A stretch of DNA of 45,572 nt from Rhizobium sp. Lineage in GTDB: Bacteria; Pseudomonadota; Alphaproteobacteria; Rhizobiales; Rhizobiaceae. Position 1 is the stretch's first letter. Each line of letters begins with the position of its first letter. This document shows positions 34,378 to 42,806 of this stretch, piece by piece. The stretch is taken from contig DPXQ01000081.1 of assembly GCA_003527225.1 (NCBI GenBank), positions 65,577 to 111,148 of the forward strand, written 5' to 3'. The notes under the pieces were generated by a model. It had not been told where the DNA came from. It saw only the letters and a program-made list of their open reading frames with translations, and did not search any database. Made by a program: the position numbers and the translations under genes.

Positions 34378-36033
34378 ATGAGTTCAGCATCGCAATCGCC
34401 GCTTACGCAGGACAAGGACTGGTGGCGCGGCGCGGTGATCTACCAGATCTATCCGCGCTCCTACCAGGATTCCAACGGCGACGGCATCGGCGATCTCAAG
34501 GGGATTACGGCGCGCCTTCCGCATATCGCCGCGCTCGGCGCCGACGCGATCTGGATTTCGCCTTTCTTCACCTCGCCGATGAAGGATTTCGGATACGACG
34601 TCTCGAACTATGTCGATGTCGATCCGATGTTCGGCTCACTTGCCGATTTTGACGGACTGATCGCCGAAGCCCACCGTCTGGGCATTCGCGTCATGATCGA
34701 CCTTGTGATGTCGCACACCTCGGACCAGCATCCCTGGTTCATCGAGAGCCGTTCGAGCCGCATCAATGCCAAGTCGGATTGGTATGTCTGGGCCGATGCG
34801 AAGCCCGACGGCACGCCGCCGAACAACTGGCTTTCGATTTTCGGCGGGTCCGCCTGGCACTGGGACCCGACCCGCATGCAATATTACATGCACAACTTCC
34901 TGGTCTCTCAGCCCGATCTCAACCTGCACAATCCGGATGTCCAGAATGCGTTGCTGGACACCACCCGTTTTTGGTTGCAGCGTGGTGTCGATGGCTTCCG
35001 CCTCGATACGATCAACTTCTATTTCCACGACAGGAAGCTGCGCGACAACCCCGCGCTCGCACCGGAAAGACGCAATGCCTCGACCGCGCCGGCGGTCAAT
35101 CCCTATAACTTCCAGGAGCACATCTACGACAAGAACCGCCCGGAAAATCTCGAATTCCTGAAGCGTTTCCGAGCAGTACTCGACGATTTTCCGGCGATTG
35201 CGGCCGTTGGCGAAGTCGGTGACAGCCAGCGCGGGCTCGAGATCGTCGCCGAATATACCTCCGGCAATGACAAGATGCACATGTGCTACGCCTTCGAATT
35301 CCTGGCTCCGGAACCGCTGACGCCCGCGCGGGTGGCCGAAGTCCAACGTGCTTTCAGTGCAGCGGCACCCGAGGGTTGGGCCTGCTGGGCCTTCTCCAAT
35401 CATGATGTGATACGCCATGTCAGCCGCTGGGGCGCCGACGTTGTCGATCGGGATGCATATGCGAAGATGCTGGCAGCGATCCTGATGACCCAGCGCGGTT
35501 CGGTCTGCATCTATCAGGGCGAGGAACTGGGCCTCACTGAAGCCGATATCGCCTTTGAGGATCTGCAGGACCCTTACGGGATCCAGTTCTGGCCGGAATT
35601 CAAGGGCCGCGACGGATGCCGCACGCCGATGGTATGGGACGCGCAATCCTCGCAGGCCGGCTTCAGCACCGCCGAAAAGACCTGGTTGCCGATCCCGGTC
35701 GAGCACAGCATTCACGCCGTGAACACCCAGGAAGGGGACCCAGGCTCAGTGCTTGAGCATTACCGCCGTTTCCTGGCCTTCCGCAAGGAGCATCCCTGCT
35801 TCGCCAAGGGCGGCATCGCGTTCATTCCGGCCAAGCATCCGGTCCTTGCCTACACGCGTTCGCTCGGAAACGAGACTGTACTCTGCATGTTCAACATGTC
35901 GGAGGGCAAGGCGAAGGCGGAGCTTCCGCAGGGCGACTGGCAGATTCTGCCTGGCCATGATTTTACTAGTAGCGTCAACGACCGCAAGGTTGAGCTTCCG
36001 GCCTGGGGGGCGTTCTTCGCGCGTCATGCCTGA
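34378..36033 (+). CDS. aglA: Alpha-glucosidase AglA (GH13)
   Basis: A 551-residue cytoplasmic glycoside hydrolase of family 13. Start at MSSASQSP with AAGGA upstream; a longer frame 33 bp earlier has no such site. The barrel starts WWRGAVIYQIYPRSYQDSNGDGIGDL. Catalytic residues are Asp210 (nucleophile, in GFRLDTINF), Glu279 (acid/base, in AVGEVGD) and Asp343 (in FSNHDVIRH). It hydrolyses imported alpha-glucosides such as sucrose, maltose or trehalose to glucose and the aglycone sugar. The gene order with the transporter supports a role inside the cell. Confidence 0.95.
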   Translation: MSSASQSPLTQDKDWWRGAVIYQIYPRSYQDSNGDGIGDLKGITARLPHIAALGADAIWISPFFTSPMKDFGYDVSNYVDVDPMFGSLADFDGLIAEAHRLGIRVMIDLVMSHTSDQHPWFIESRSSRINAKSDWYVWADAKPDGTPPNNWLSIFGGSAWHWDPTRMQYYMHNFLVSQPDLNLHNPDVQNALLDTTRFWLQRGVDGFRLDTINFYFHDRKLRDNPALAPERRNASTAPAVNPYNFQEHIYDKNRPENLEFLKRFRAVLDDFPAIAAVGEVGDSQRGLEIVAEYTSGNDKMHMCYAFEFLAPEPLTPARVAEVQRAFSAAAPEGWACWAFSNHDVIRHVSRWGADVVDRDAYAKMLAAILMTQRGSVCIYQGEELGLTEADIAFEDLQDPYGIQFWPEFKGRDGCRTPMVWDAQSSQAGFSTAEKTWLPIPVEHSIHAVNTQEGDPGSVLEHYRRFLAFRKEHPCFAKGGIAFIPAKHPVLAYTRSLGNETVLCMFNMSEGKAKAELPQGDWQILPGHDFTSSVNDRKVELPAWGAFFARHA

Positions 36034-36050
36034 GAAAAGAGGGGGATACG

Positions 36051-37142
36051 ATGGCAGGCCTCGTTCTGAAAGACATCCGCAAGAACTATGGGCAGGTGAA
36101 AGTCCTGAAAGGCATCGACCTGGAAATTGAGCAGGGCGAATTCATCGTGTTCGTCGGCCCGTCCGGCTGCGGAAAATCCACGTTGCTGCGCATGATCGCG
36201 GGGCTTGAGGATGTCACAGGCGGAGAATTGATCATCGATGGCCAGGTGGTCAACGATGTGCCGCCGTCGAAGCGCGGCATCGCAATGGTCTTCCAGTCCT
36301 ATGCGCTCTATCCCCATATGACCGTCTACGACAACATGGCTTTCGGAATGCGGATAGCCAAGGAGAGCAAGGAAGAGATAGACCGGCGCGTCCGCGCGGC
36401 GGCCGATATCCTGCAACTCGGCCCCTATCTCGATCGGCTTCCGAAGGCGCTTTCCGGCGGTCAGAGGCAGCGAGTCGCGATTGGTCGCGCGATTTGCCGC
36501 GATCCCAAGGTCTTCCTCTTCGACGAGCCGCTTTCAAACCTCGACGCGGCGCTGCGTGTCGCGACCCGCATCGAGATCGCCAAGCTCAATGATTCGATGC
36601 CCGATACGACGATGATCTACGTGACCCATGACCAGGTCGAGGCCATGACGCTCGCCGACCGGATCGTGGTATTGTCGGCCGGCCGGATCGAACAGGTCGG
36701 TCCGCCGCTGGAACTCTACGAGCACCCCGCCAATCTCTTCGTCGCACAGTTCATCGGCTCGCCGGCGATGAACATCATGCCCGTCACCATCACCGAGACC
36801 GGCAATCCGACGAAAATCACCTTCAAGGACGGCAGCACGGTCGCGGTGGATATCGCAACGCCTTCGGACGACAAAGGCAAGAAGGCCAGCTTCGGTGTCC
36901 GGCCGGAGGATCTGAGCATCGCCACGGATGGCAACCATCTTTTCGAAGGGACTGTCGGCATCGTCGAGGCATTGGGCGAGGTGACGCTGCTCTATGTGGA
37001 AGGCCCGGTGGAGGAAGAGCCCATCGTCGTCAAGCTTCAGGGCATCGCCGATGTCAAGAAGGGCGAGAAGCTGCGGTTCGCCGCGGACCGCACCAAGCTG
37101 CACCTCTTCGATGAAACCGGCCACAGCTACAAAAGGAGCTAG
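36051..37142 (+). CDS. aglK: Alpha-glucoside ABC transporter, ATPase AglK
   Basis: A 363-residue ATPase of the MalK/UgpC type. Walker A is GPSGCGKST (residues 36-44), signature LSGGQ (134-138), Walker B FLFDEP (155-160), and the switch His is in VTHDQ. A C-terminal TOBE/OB regulatory domain follows (residues about 240-360). It powers uptake with AglE, AglF and AglG. It starts 17 bp after aglA with GAGGGGG upstream. The TAG stop is formed of TA plus the first G of MITE copy 2; the pre-insertion stop would have been TAA. Confidence 0.95.
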   Translation: MAGLVLKDIRKNYGQVKVLKGIDLEIEQGEFIVFVGPSGCGKSTLLRMIAGLEDVTGGELIIDGQVVNDVPPSKRGIAMVFQSYALYPHMTVYDNMAFGMRIAKESKEEIDRRVRAAADILQLGPYLDRLPKALSGGQRQRVAIGRAICRDPKVFLFDEPLSNLDAALRVATRIEIAKLNDSMPDTTMIYVTHDQVEAMTLADRIVVLSAGRIEQVGPPLELYEHPANLFVAQFIGSPAMNIMPVTITETGNPTKITFKDGSTVAVDIATPSDDKGKKASFGVRPEDLSIATDGNHLFEGTVGIVEALGEVTLLYVEGPVEEEPIVVKLQGIADVKKGEKLRFAADRTKLHLFDETGHSYKRS

Positions 37143-37412
37143 AGCATTTCCGGCCAATTCGGAGTCGTTCTGACGGAGCGATTTTGTGGCAAGATCAAGC
37201 AGAGACGCGAAGAGCATATCCGAAGATACGGTCGAGCGGCTTTGCGCCGATATTGACGCAAAAGCGCCCGTCCCTGCGGGTTTCCGATTGGCGGACGCCC
37301 GATGGCGACCCGGTCTTGCCCGATGTCGGGCATCGCGCCGCGACCGGTTCACCACCGGATCGCACACGCCAATCGAGAAACAGAACCGACCCCGAATCGG
37401 CCGGAAACGCTC
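37142..37412 (+). repeat. 271-bp MITE-like element, copy 2
   Basis: Same length and orientation as copy 1 (29106-29376), with 6 differences by eye. The inverted ends are 37142-37162 and 37392-37412 with two mismatches. TA lies on both sides (37140-37141 and 37413-37414). The insertion is in the stop codon of aglK. The following bases TAACC show that the original stop was TAA. No gene is seen inside. Confidence 0.85.
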
Positions 37413-37464
37413 TAACCTGCGTCGTTAAAGGCTTCGTTTACCCTGTTGGCAGAGCCAGGTTCTG

Positions 37465-37481
37465 GCCGCGCTTGGCGCGGC
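37465..37481 (+). terminator. Possible displaced terminator of the agl operon
   Basis: A 7-bp stem GCCGCGC / GCGCGGC with a 3-nt loop lies 53 bp after the end of MITE copy 2, followed only by TTGTCC. Without the element it would stand about 50 bp after the aglK stop. The gap 37143-37551 otherwise holds the MITE and the upstream region of the PilZ-like gene. Confidence 0.35.
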
Positions 37482-37551
37482 TTGTCCATACCATCTGTTA
37501 AACCACCGCTGCTAGATTCGCCTTCACACGAACGGGGAAGGGGAAGGAAAC

Positions 37552-37959
37552 ATGAGAGCGTCTTCGAGCGGATCGAACTATCTGAAGCGCGAAGAGTCAT
37601 TCATGTATGATCGCGAAAATCGCTTTCCCATGGAAGACACGATGAATGCGGCGCGAATCGAGTATACCGAGAAGGGCGTCATGCACATGGCCGCGCGGCG
37701 CTGCGATGTCATTCGCATTTCGCTGAGCGGTGCCGTCCTTGGTCTATTGACCCAATACAACCTTCCGCAGCAGTTCTATCTCGATATTCCGGATGCCCGT
37801 ATCAGCAAGGTCGGCTGCATGTTGATGAAAACCTTCGCCAACAATACGGTGGAGGTGCGCTTTCTGCGCCTGTTGACCCAGAAGGAACTCGACCGCATCT
37901 TCGTCTTCTCTACCCATCCCGCGCACCGCGACAAGGTGCTCGACGTCCGCTCCTGGTAG
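37552..37959 (+). CDS. PilZ-like domain protein
   Basis: A 135-residue soluble protein with a strong ribosome-binding site (GGGGAAGGAAAC) before ATG. Residues 35-110 resemble a PilZ beta-barrel: ARIEYTEKG, AARRCDVIRISLSGAVLGLL (like the conserved RxSxxG loop), PQQFYLDIPDARISKVGCMLMKTFANNTVEVRFL. The full c-di-GMP motif (RxxxR plus [D/N]xSxxG) is not exact: Arg stands in place of Asp/Asn, and the RR pair is close to the loop. Binding of c-di-GMP is therefore uncertain. Similar small proteins are frequent in Rhizobiaceae. It is followed by a hairpin terminator. Confidence 0.6.
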   Translation: MRASSSGSNYLKREESFMYDRENRFPMEDTMNAARIEYTEKGVMHMAARRCDVIRISLSGAVLGLLTQYNLPQQFYLDIPDARISKVGCMLMKTFANNTVEVRFLRLLTQKELDRIFVFSTHPAHRDKVLDVRSW

Positions 37960-37980
37960 GGACCAAACAGAGATCGCATG

Positions 37981-37996
37981 CCCGCCGGCAGGCGGG
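37981..37996 (+). repeat. Small hairpin after the PilZ-like gene
   Basis: CCCGCC and GGCGGG form a 6-bp stem around GGCA, 22 bp after the stop. It may assist the stronger terminator that follows. Confidence 0.4.
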
Positions 37997-38014
37997 TTGA
38001 ACATGAATGAGGTT

Positions 38015-38045
38015 GGCCGCACGAACATGCGGCCCTTTCTTTTTG
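38015..38045 (+). terminator. Rho-independent terminator after the PilZ-like gene
   Basis: GGCCGCA (38015-38021) pairs with TGCGGCC (38028-38034) around a 6-nt loop, followed by CTTTCTTTTT. The remaining gap to 38303 holds no gene that I can support and presumably contains the promoter of the next gene. Confidence 0.85.
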
Positions 38046-38303
38046 CGGGGTGCCGCAGGGAGTGCCCAAGCGAAAAAATATAACTCTGCACGGTGCCTCA
38101 CCGCCCCTGTACGGCGGTGCGGCCGCTCTTCTCCATGCACTTCATTTCTTTGCGCGCCGTAAACCTCTTGGTTACCAGATTTCTTCATACTTTAGTTTGT
38201 TCGGAATAGCTCGCCCTGCTTTGGCCACGTGCAGATCATCAAATCGGCACAGTTTTCCAGCAGGAGCTCCGGATGAGTTCTGTGTCTGACAACGAGTAAG
38301 AGT

Positions 38304-39653
38304 ATGGCGTTCTCGACCGAATCCAATCGTGACAACAAGATTGTCAAAGCATCGCGCCCGGTAATCGGTGCGTCCCGCAAGGCATTGATGGGTGCAGTTC
38401 TGGTGGGCGGGGTCATCGCCGTAGCGATCTGGACCACAGCGGTCATCGCCACCGTTCAAACGGCAACCGTCTCCATATCCGCGGACCCGGGCATGCGCAA
38501 TGCCGCAGCCGGCCGGAGGGATGTCGCCCTGCGCGACGATGCCGCCATGAGGAACGGGTTCGGGAAAGCCGCCAGGCGGTCCGCATCCGCCGCCGATATC
38601 GAAGAGGCAAAGCTGCGTATCGCGGCGGCCGTGGCCAGGACCGAGGACCCGCTTCTTGCAGTCCTTCCCGAGGCCATGAGCCTTGCCTCCGTCGACAAGG
38701 CCGACCGGCTTGCCTGGTCGCGGGCGGACGTCTCTCCGGACGAAAACGCGCTCGCCGTTCTCCGGCGGGCGCTCAAGAAGGCCGAGGGTGAGCGCGCGGC
38801 CATGATTGCGCTCGCCGCCGAACTGGAGAAGCAACAAGCTGCCGCCAAGCCGCAGATGGTGGCATCCATCGAGCCGCCGGACGCGTCCGTTGATCGTCTG
38901 TCGACGGGTGCCATTCCTTCCTCGTCGATGTCCGGCTCCTTCGCCCTTGCCTATGCCGCACCCTCTTCGGCTCGCGAAACCGTCGAAAGCACGCTCGCCG
39001 AGGATGCCTTTGGCGAGGTTCTTGCGGGAAGCGAGGAGATCGATTCCGGTCTTCCCGAGGACGGTCCGTTACCGTCCAAGCGTCCGAAAATTCCGGAAAA
39101 GCAGCAATTCGCCAAGAGGCCCGAAAAAGAAAACGAAAAGCCTGCGGCAACTGAACAGGCCTATGCCAAGCCCGGAAATTCCATTGTCGAGGAGGATGAT
39201 AAACGACCATCGCTTTTCGGCAGAAAGGCACAACTTCCGGGCCGCGGCAGCCGCATTGCCGTCTATGACATATCCGCTGGCATGGTCTACATGCCGAACG
39301 GAGAAAAGCTTGAGGCGCATTCCGGGCGCGGCAACATGCGGGACAATCCGCGTCACGTCAGCGTCAAGAACCGTGGACCCACGCCGCCGAACGTCTATAG
39401 CTTGCGGATGCGCGAAAGCCGCTTCCATGGGGTCGAGGCGATCCGCATGACCCCGGTGGGTGGTGCCAAGATGTATGGCCGCGACGGCTTCCTGACACAT
39501 ACCTATCTCTTGCGTCAGCGCGGCGATTCCTCCGGCTGCGTGGTATTCGAGGACTACAACCGCTTCCTCAAGGCCTTCAAGCGCGGCGAGGTCGCGAAAC
39601 TGATCGTTGTGCCGCGCATGGCCGAACTGCCGAAATACATGGCGGCCCTCTGA
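38304..39653 (+). CDS. Membrane-anchored L,D-transpeptidase-like protein (DUF2778/Tlde1 domain)
   Basis: A 449-residue protein. There is one N-terminal transmembrane helix (about residues 27-52, ALMGAVLVGGVIAVAIWTTAVIATV). A long Ala/Glu/Pro-rich periplasmic linker (60-300) follows. The C-terminal domain (about 315-445) has IAVYDISAGMVYMPNGEKLEAHSGRG, then His399 in FLTHTYLL and Ser409-Ser-Gly-Cys412 in GDSSGCVVF. This His...SxGC arrangement is that of YkuD-like L,D-transpeptidases and of the Tlde1 effector family. No secretion or immunity gene is near, so a house-keeping role at peptidoglycan is more likely than an antibacterial one. Confidence 0.8.
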   Translation: MAFSTESNRDNKIVKASRPVIGASRKALMGAVLVGGVIAVAIWTTAVIATVQTATVSISADPGMRNAAAGRRDVALRDDAAMRNGFGKAARRSASAADIEEAKLRIAAAVARTEDPLLAVLPEAMSLASVDKADRLAWSRADVSPDENALAVLRRALKKAEGERAAMIALAAELEKQQAAAKPQMVASIEPPDASVDRLSTGAIPSSSMSGSFALAYAAPSSARETVESTLAEDAFGEVLAGSEEIDSGLPEDGPLPSKRPKIPEKQQFAKRPEKENEKPAATEQAYAKPGNSIVEEDDKRPSLFGRKAQLPGRGSRIAVYDISAGMVYMPNGEKLEAHSGRGNMRDNPRHVSVKNRGPTPPNVYSLRMRESRFHGVEAIRMTPVGGAKMYGRDGFLTHTYLLRQRGDSSGCVVFEDYNRFLKAFKRGEVAKLIVVPRMAELPKYMAAL

Positions 39654-39767
39654 GGAGCCCAGGGGCGGATAGCATTCCGCCTCCTCCTGGCCGGTTCTTG
39701 AGGTTAGCCTGGGTACTCGTTTGCGAGGCACTTGCGCGCCATTGCACCTGGCCACATCATGACCAGA

Positions 39768-40220
39768 TCAGTTCTTCCGTGAGAGGATCGTATCTCTCGT
39801 GGCTACTATTTCCCGCACGAGCCTGCCGAGATCTTCACCCGAAAGTCCGGTTGCCTCGCCTACGCAGGCGGGAATTGCAAGAGCCTTGGCGCGCAACAGC
39901 TTTCCCTCCTCCGTTAGGCGCACGCGCACCTGCCGTTCATCGACAGGATCGCGGTTGCGCGTCAGATAGCCCATGCTCTCCAGGCGCTTGATGAGCGGCG
40001 TTAGCGTGTTCGATTCCAGAAAGAGCGCGCGCCCCAGGTCCTTCACCGTCTGATCGTCCTTCGACCAGAGAGCGACCATCGCGAGATATTGCGGGTAGGT
40101 GAGGCCGATCTCCTCGAGCAACGGGCGGTAGAGCTGATTGAAGGCATGCCCGGCCGAATAGATTGCAAAGCAGAGAAGTGCGTCGAGCGAAAGTGCGGCC
40201 TGCTCGTCTGTATCGTCCAT
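39768..40220 (-). CDS. MarR-family redox regulator, OhrR type
   Basis: A 150-residue winged-helix regulator. The start is at the ATG of MDDTDEQAALSL with AAGGA upstream; the longer frame is unsupported. LCFAIYSAGHAFNQLYRPLLEEIGLTYPQYLAMVALW with Cys17 is the hallmark of OhrR, where this Cys is oxidised by organic hydroperoxides. Cys119 may be the second, resolving Cys, so it looks like the two-Cys type. The wing is DERQVRVRLTEEG. It is divergent from a hydrolase gene rather than from ohr, which is less usual. Confidence 0.85.
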   Translation of the reverse strand: MDDTDEQAALSLDALLCFAIYSAGHAFNQLYRPLLEEIGLTYPQYLAMVALWSKDDQTVKDLGRALFLESNTLTPLIKRLESMGYLTRNRDPVDERQVRVRLTEEGKLLRAKALAIPACVGEATGLSGEDLGRLVREIVATRDTILSRKN

Positions 40221-40277
40221 GCTGGTTTCCTTGCCGAATCTGTTCGTAACGAGCGATCCCCCACCTCCAGGAATATA

Positions 40278-40291
40278 AATCGTACACGATT
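40278..40291 (+). promoter_or_regulatory. Candidate operator between the OhrR-type gene and the hydrolase
   Basis: AATCGT-AC-ACGATT is a perfect 6-bp inverted repeat with a 2-nt spacer in the 134-bp divergent interval. A weaker inverted repeat (ATTG...CAAT) follows at 40288-40304. The location suits control of both genes, but the match to a known OhrR site was not tested. Confidence 0.5.
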
Positions 40292-40354
40292 GAAATGTAC
40301 ACAATAGAAATAGCCGAGCGCGAATGTACCTGCGCAAAATTGAAGGAGACTGTC

Positions 40355-41326
40355 ATGCCCGGGCTGCCAAAGCTCTTCGTCACCCGTCGCGGAGCGTTCC
40401 TTGGCGGCGCAGCCCTAACCGCTACCCTCATCCTGCCGGCGATGTCGGCAGCCTCAAGAACCTTGAACTCAGCTAAAGGAAATGTTCCCATGACCGAGAA
40501 TTTCATTAAGACCAAAGACGGCGTTGATATTTTCTACAAGGACTGGGGTCCGAAAACGGCGCAGCCGATTGTATTCCATCACGGATGGCCGTTGTCCGGC
40601 GACGACTGGGATGCTCAGATGCTCTTTTTCGTCAACAAGGGCTATCGCGTGATCGCCCACGATCGCCGCGGCCACGGCCGTTCGACCCAGGTCTCCGACG
40701 GTCATGACATGGACCATTACTCCGCCGATGTCGCCGCGGTCACCGAGCATCTCGATCTTCGCAACGCCATCCATGTCGGTCACTCGACGGGCGGCGGCGA
40801 AGCCGCAGCCTATGTCGCCCGCCACGGCAAGGGGCGCGTCGCCAAGCTTGTGATGGTCGGCGCCGTACCGCCGATCATGCTCAAGACCCCAGCCAATCCG
40901 GACGGCCTGCCGATCGAGGTGTTCGACGGCTTCCGTTCCGCACTCGCTGCCAACCGCGCCCAGTTCTATCTGGACGTCGCCTCAGGCCCGTTCTACGGCT
41001 TCAACCGGCCGAACGCCCAGATCTCCCAGGGCGCGATCCAGAATTGGTGGCGTCAGGGCATGATTGGTGGCGCCAAGGCCCATTACGACGGCATCAAGGC
41101 CTTCTCCGAAACCGACTTCACCGAAGATCTGAAGAAGATCGACGTTCCCACTTTGGTGATGCATGGCGACGACGACCAGATCGTGCCGATCGACAATTCC
41201 GCTCGGCTCGCGGTCAAGCTGCTGAAAAACGGTACGCTGAAGGTCTATGAAGGCTATCCGCACGGCATGCTTACCACCCATGCCGACGTGCTGAATGGCG
41301 ATCTTCTCGCCTTCTTCAATTCCTGA
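40355..41326 (+). CDS. Alpha/beta hydrolase, chloroperoxidase-like, with Tat-type signal
   Basis: From 40355 the protein has 323 residues. It begins with a twin-arginine-type signal ([25 protein letters not shown], residues 9-33), and AAGGAG lies upstream. The hydrolase core then starts at Met46 (40490), which has its own AAAGGA site and would give the usual 278-residue cytoplasmic form. The catalytic triad is Ser144 (GHSTGGG), Asp274 (HGDDDQIVP) and His303 (YPHGM). Such enzymes are called non-haem chloroperoxidases but act mainly as esterases or perhydrolases. Control by the adjacent OhrR-type regulator is inferred. Confidence 0.85.
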   Translation: MPGLPKLFVTRRGAFLGGAALTATLILPAMSAASRTLNSAKGNVPMTENFIKTKDGVDIFYKDWGPKTAQPIVFHHGWPLSGDDWDAQMLFFVNKGYRVIAHDRRGHGRSTQVSDGHDMDHYSADVAAVTEHLDLRNAIHVGHSTGGGEAAAYVARHGKGRVAKLVMVGAVPPIMLKTPANPDGLPIEVFDGFRSALAANRAQFYLDVASGPFYGFNRPNAQISQGAIQNWWRQGMIGGAKAHYDGIKAFSETDFTEDLKKIDVPTLVMHGDDDQIVPIDNSARLAVKLLKNGTLKVYEGYPHGMLTTHADVLNGDLLAFFNS

Positions 41327-41338
41327 CACTAACGACGA

Positions 41339-41364
41339 CAAGGCGCGGAGCGCTCCGCGCCTTG
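41339..41364 (+). terminator. 26-bp perfect palindrome between convergent genes
   Basis: The two 13-base halves (CAAGGCGCGGAGC and GCTCCGCGCCTTG) are perfectly complementary, so the RNA can fold into a stem with a tight loop. It lies 12 bp after the hydrolase stop and 71 bp from the stop of the gene on the other strand. It may terminate from both sides, although there is no long T tract. Confidence 0.65.
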
Positions 41365-41435
41365 CAATTCCAGTTCCAGATCGCAGGGGCGCCAAGGCGT
41401 CACTCCATTGGAGCACCAGGCCGGGGCCGATGCTC

Positions 41436-42743
41436 TCAGTTGGCGGCCGGCGCAGCCGTCACCCGCCAGATGACATCGCCGACATCGTCCGCGACGAGCA
41501 GCGAGCCATCCGGGCCGAGCGTGACGCCGACCGGGCGGCCATAGGAGTATTTCTCGTCCGGCGCCAGGAAGTCGGTGAGAATGTCGCGCGGTGGGCCGGA
41601 CGGACGCCCATTTTCGAACGGCACGAAGATCACCTTGTAACCCGCCAGCGTGGACCGGTTCCACGAGCCGTGCTGGCCGATCACCATGCCGTCCGGGAAG
41701 CCAGGCAGCGTGCCGGCCGGCAGCCAGCAGAGACCGAGCGAGGCGGTGTGGCCGCCCAGCGCATAGTCGGGACGGATCGCAGTCGCGACCTTGGCCGGAT
41801 CCTGCGGCACGCGGTCGTCGACCGTCTGCCCCCAGTAGCAATAGGGCCAGCCGTAGAAGCCGCCGTCCTTGACCGAGGTGAGATAGTCGGGCGGGGTTTC
41901 ATCGCCGAGCCCGTCGCGCTCGTTGACCACGGTGAACAGGTTGCCGGTTGAAGGTTCGAAGGCAAGGCCGACGGGGTTGCGAAGACCGCTCGCGAAGATG
42001 CGGTTCTCGCCGGTCTCGAGGTTCACCTCGTAGATGCAGGCGCGTCCTTGCTCCTGATCCATGACGTCTTCGCCGATATTGCTGAGCGAGCCAACCCCTA
42101 CATAGAGCTTCTTCCCGTCGCGGCTCGGCAGGATGCTGCGGGTCCAGTGACCAGCCGGCTTGTAGTCGGCGATCTTTCTGCCCTCAGCCTGGATCCTCGT
42201 CGCGCCCTCCACATAGGGAAAGGCCATCACGCCGTCGGTATTGCCGACATAGAAGGTGCCGTCGAGCATGGCCATGCCGAAGGGATGGTTGAGGCCTTCC
42301 ATGAAGGTGTGGCGCACTTCCGCGACCCCGTCGCCGTCGGCGTCGCGCAGAAGCGTGATGCGGTTCGGGCTGTCGCCGACGGCCGCCGCCCGCTTCATCG
42401 TCGAATACATGGCATAGTCGAACGGCGTCCTGATCCGCCCGCCGTCGACGCCGAGCGCCTCGGCCGTCAGCACGTCGCCGTTCGGCAGCACATAGATCCA
42501 GCGCGGATGCTTGAGGCCCTTGGCAAAGGCATTGACCTTGAGGCCGGGGGCGGCGGTCGGCGTATGCCCCTCCGTCCAGCCTCTGGCGGTCGGCATCTTC
42601 AGCGTCGGAATGCGCTGCGCCTTGGCTTCAGGAATGATCGGCGCGCCGCCAATCGCGGGCCTTTCCGGGCTTTTGCCCCAGCGCCGCATCAGGATCATCA
42701 TCGCGCCGATCATGGCGACGATGCGTGCGAAAATGGCCGACAT
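41436..42743 (-). CDS. PQQ-type sugar dehydrogenase, sorbosone dehydrogenase-like
   Basis: A 435-residue protein with an N-terminal hydrophobic helix (about residues 4-19, IFARIVAMIGAMMILM) that may anchor it or serve as an export signal. The rest is a six-bladed beta-propeller of the GdhB/sorbosone dehydrogenase family: GLKHPRWIYVLPNGDVLTAEA, GLNHPFGMAML, KKLYVGVGSLSNIGEDVMDQEQGRACIYEVNLETG, NERDGLGDETPPDYL, GSWNRSTLAGYKVIFVPF and the ending GRPVGVTLGPDGSLLVADDVGDVIWRV. It would oxidise an aldose or similar in the periplasm with PQQ. The substrate is unknown. ATG has GAAGGGG upstream. Confidence 0.8.
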   Translation of the reverse strand: MSAIFARIVAMIGAMMILMRRWGKSPERPAIGGAPIIPEAKAQRIPTLKMPTARGWTEGHTPTAAPGLKVNAFAKGLKHPRWIYVLPNGDVLTAEALGVDGGRIRTPFDYAMYSTMKRAAAVGDSPNRITLLRDADGDGVAEVRHTFMEGLNHPFGMAMLDGTFYVGNTDGVMAFPYVEGATRIQAEGRKIADYKPAGHWTRSILPSRDGKKLYVGVGSLSNIGEDVMDQEQGRACIYEVNLETGENRIFASGLRNPVGLAFEPSTGNLFTVVNERDGLGDETPPDYLTSVKDGGFYGWPYCYWGQTVDDRVPQDPAKVATAIRPDYALGGHTASLGLCWLPAGTLPGFPDGMVIGQHGSWNRSTLAGYKVIFVPFENGRPSGPPRDILTDFLAPDEKYSYGRPVGVTLGPDGSLLVADDVGDVIWRVTAAPAAN

Positions 42744-42806
42744 GCTATTACCCCTTCATCTCATCGCGAACACCATAGCCGATGCATCCCGGATCTGGAA
42801 TTGACG

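Noticed and set aside
29106..37412. A composite transposon carrying the agl operon
   Set aside because: The flanking elements have no transposase, and each has its own TA duplication at a stop codon, which indicates two independent insertions. From memory the agl operon is next to the flagellar genes in S. meliloti too, so it is not newly acquired.
38304..39653. Type VI secretion effector
   Set aside because: There is a transmembrane anchor and long linker, no immunity gene, and no secretion-system gene in the window. Such DUF2778 proteins are common in rhizobia.
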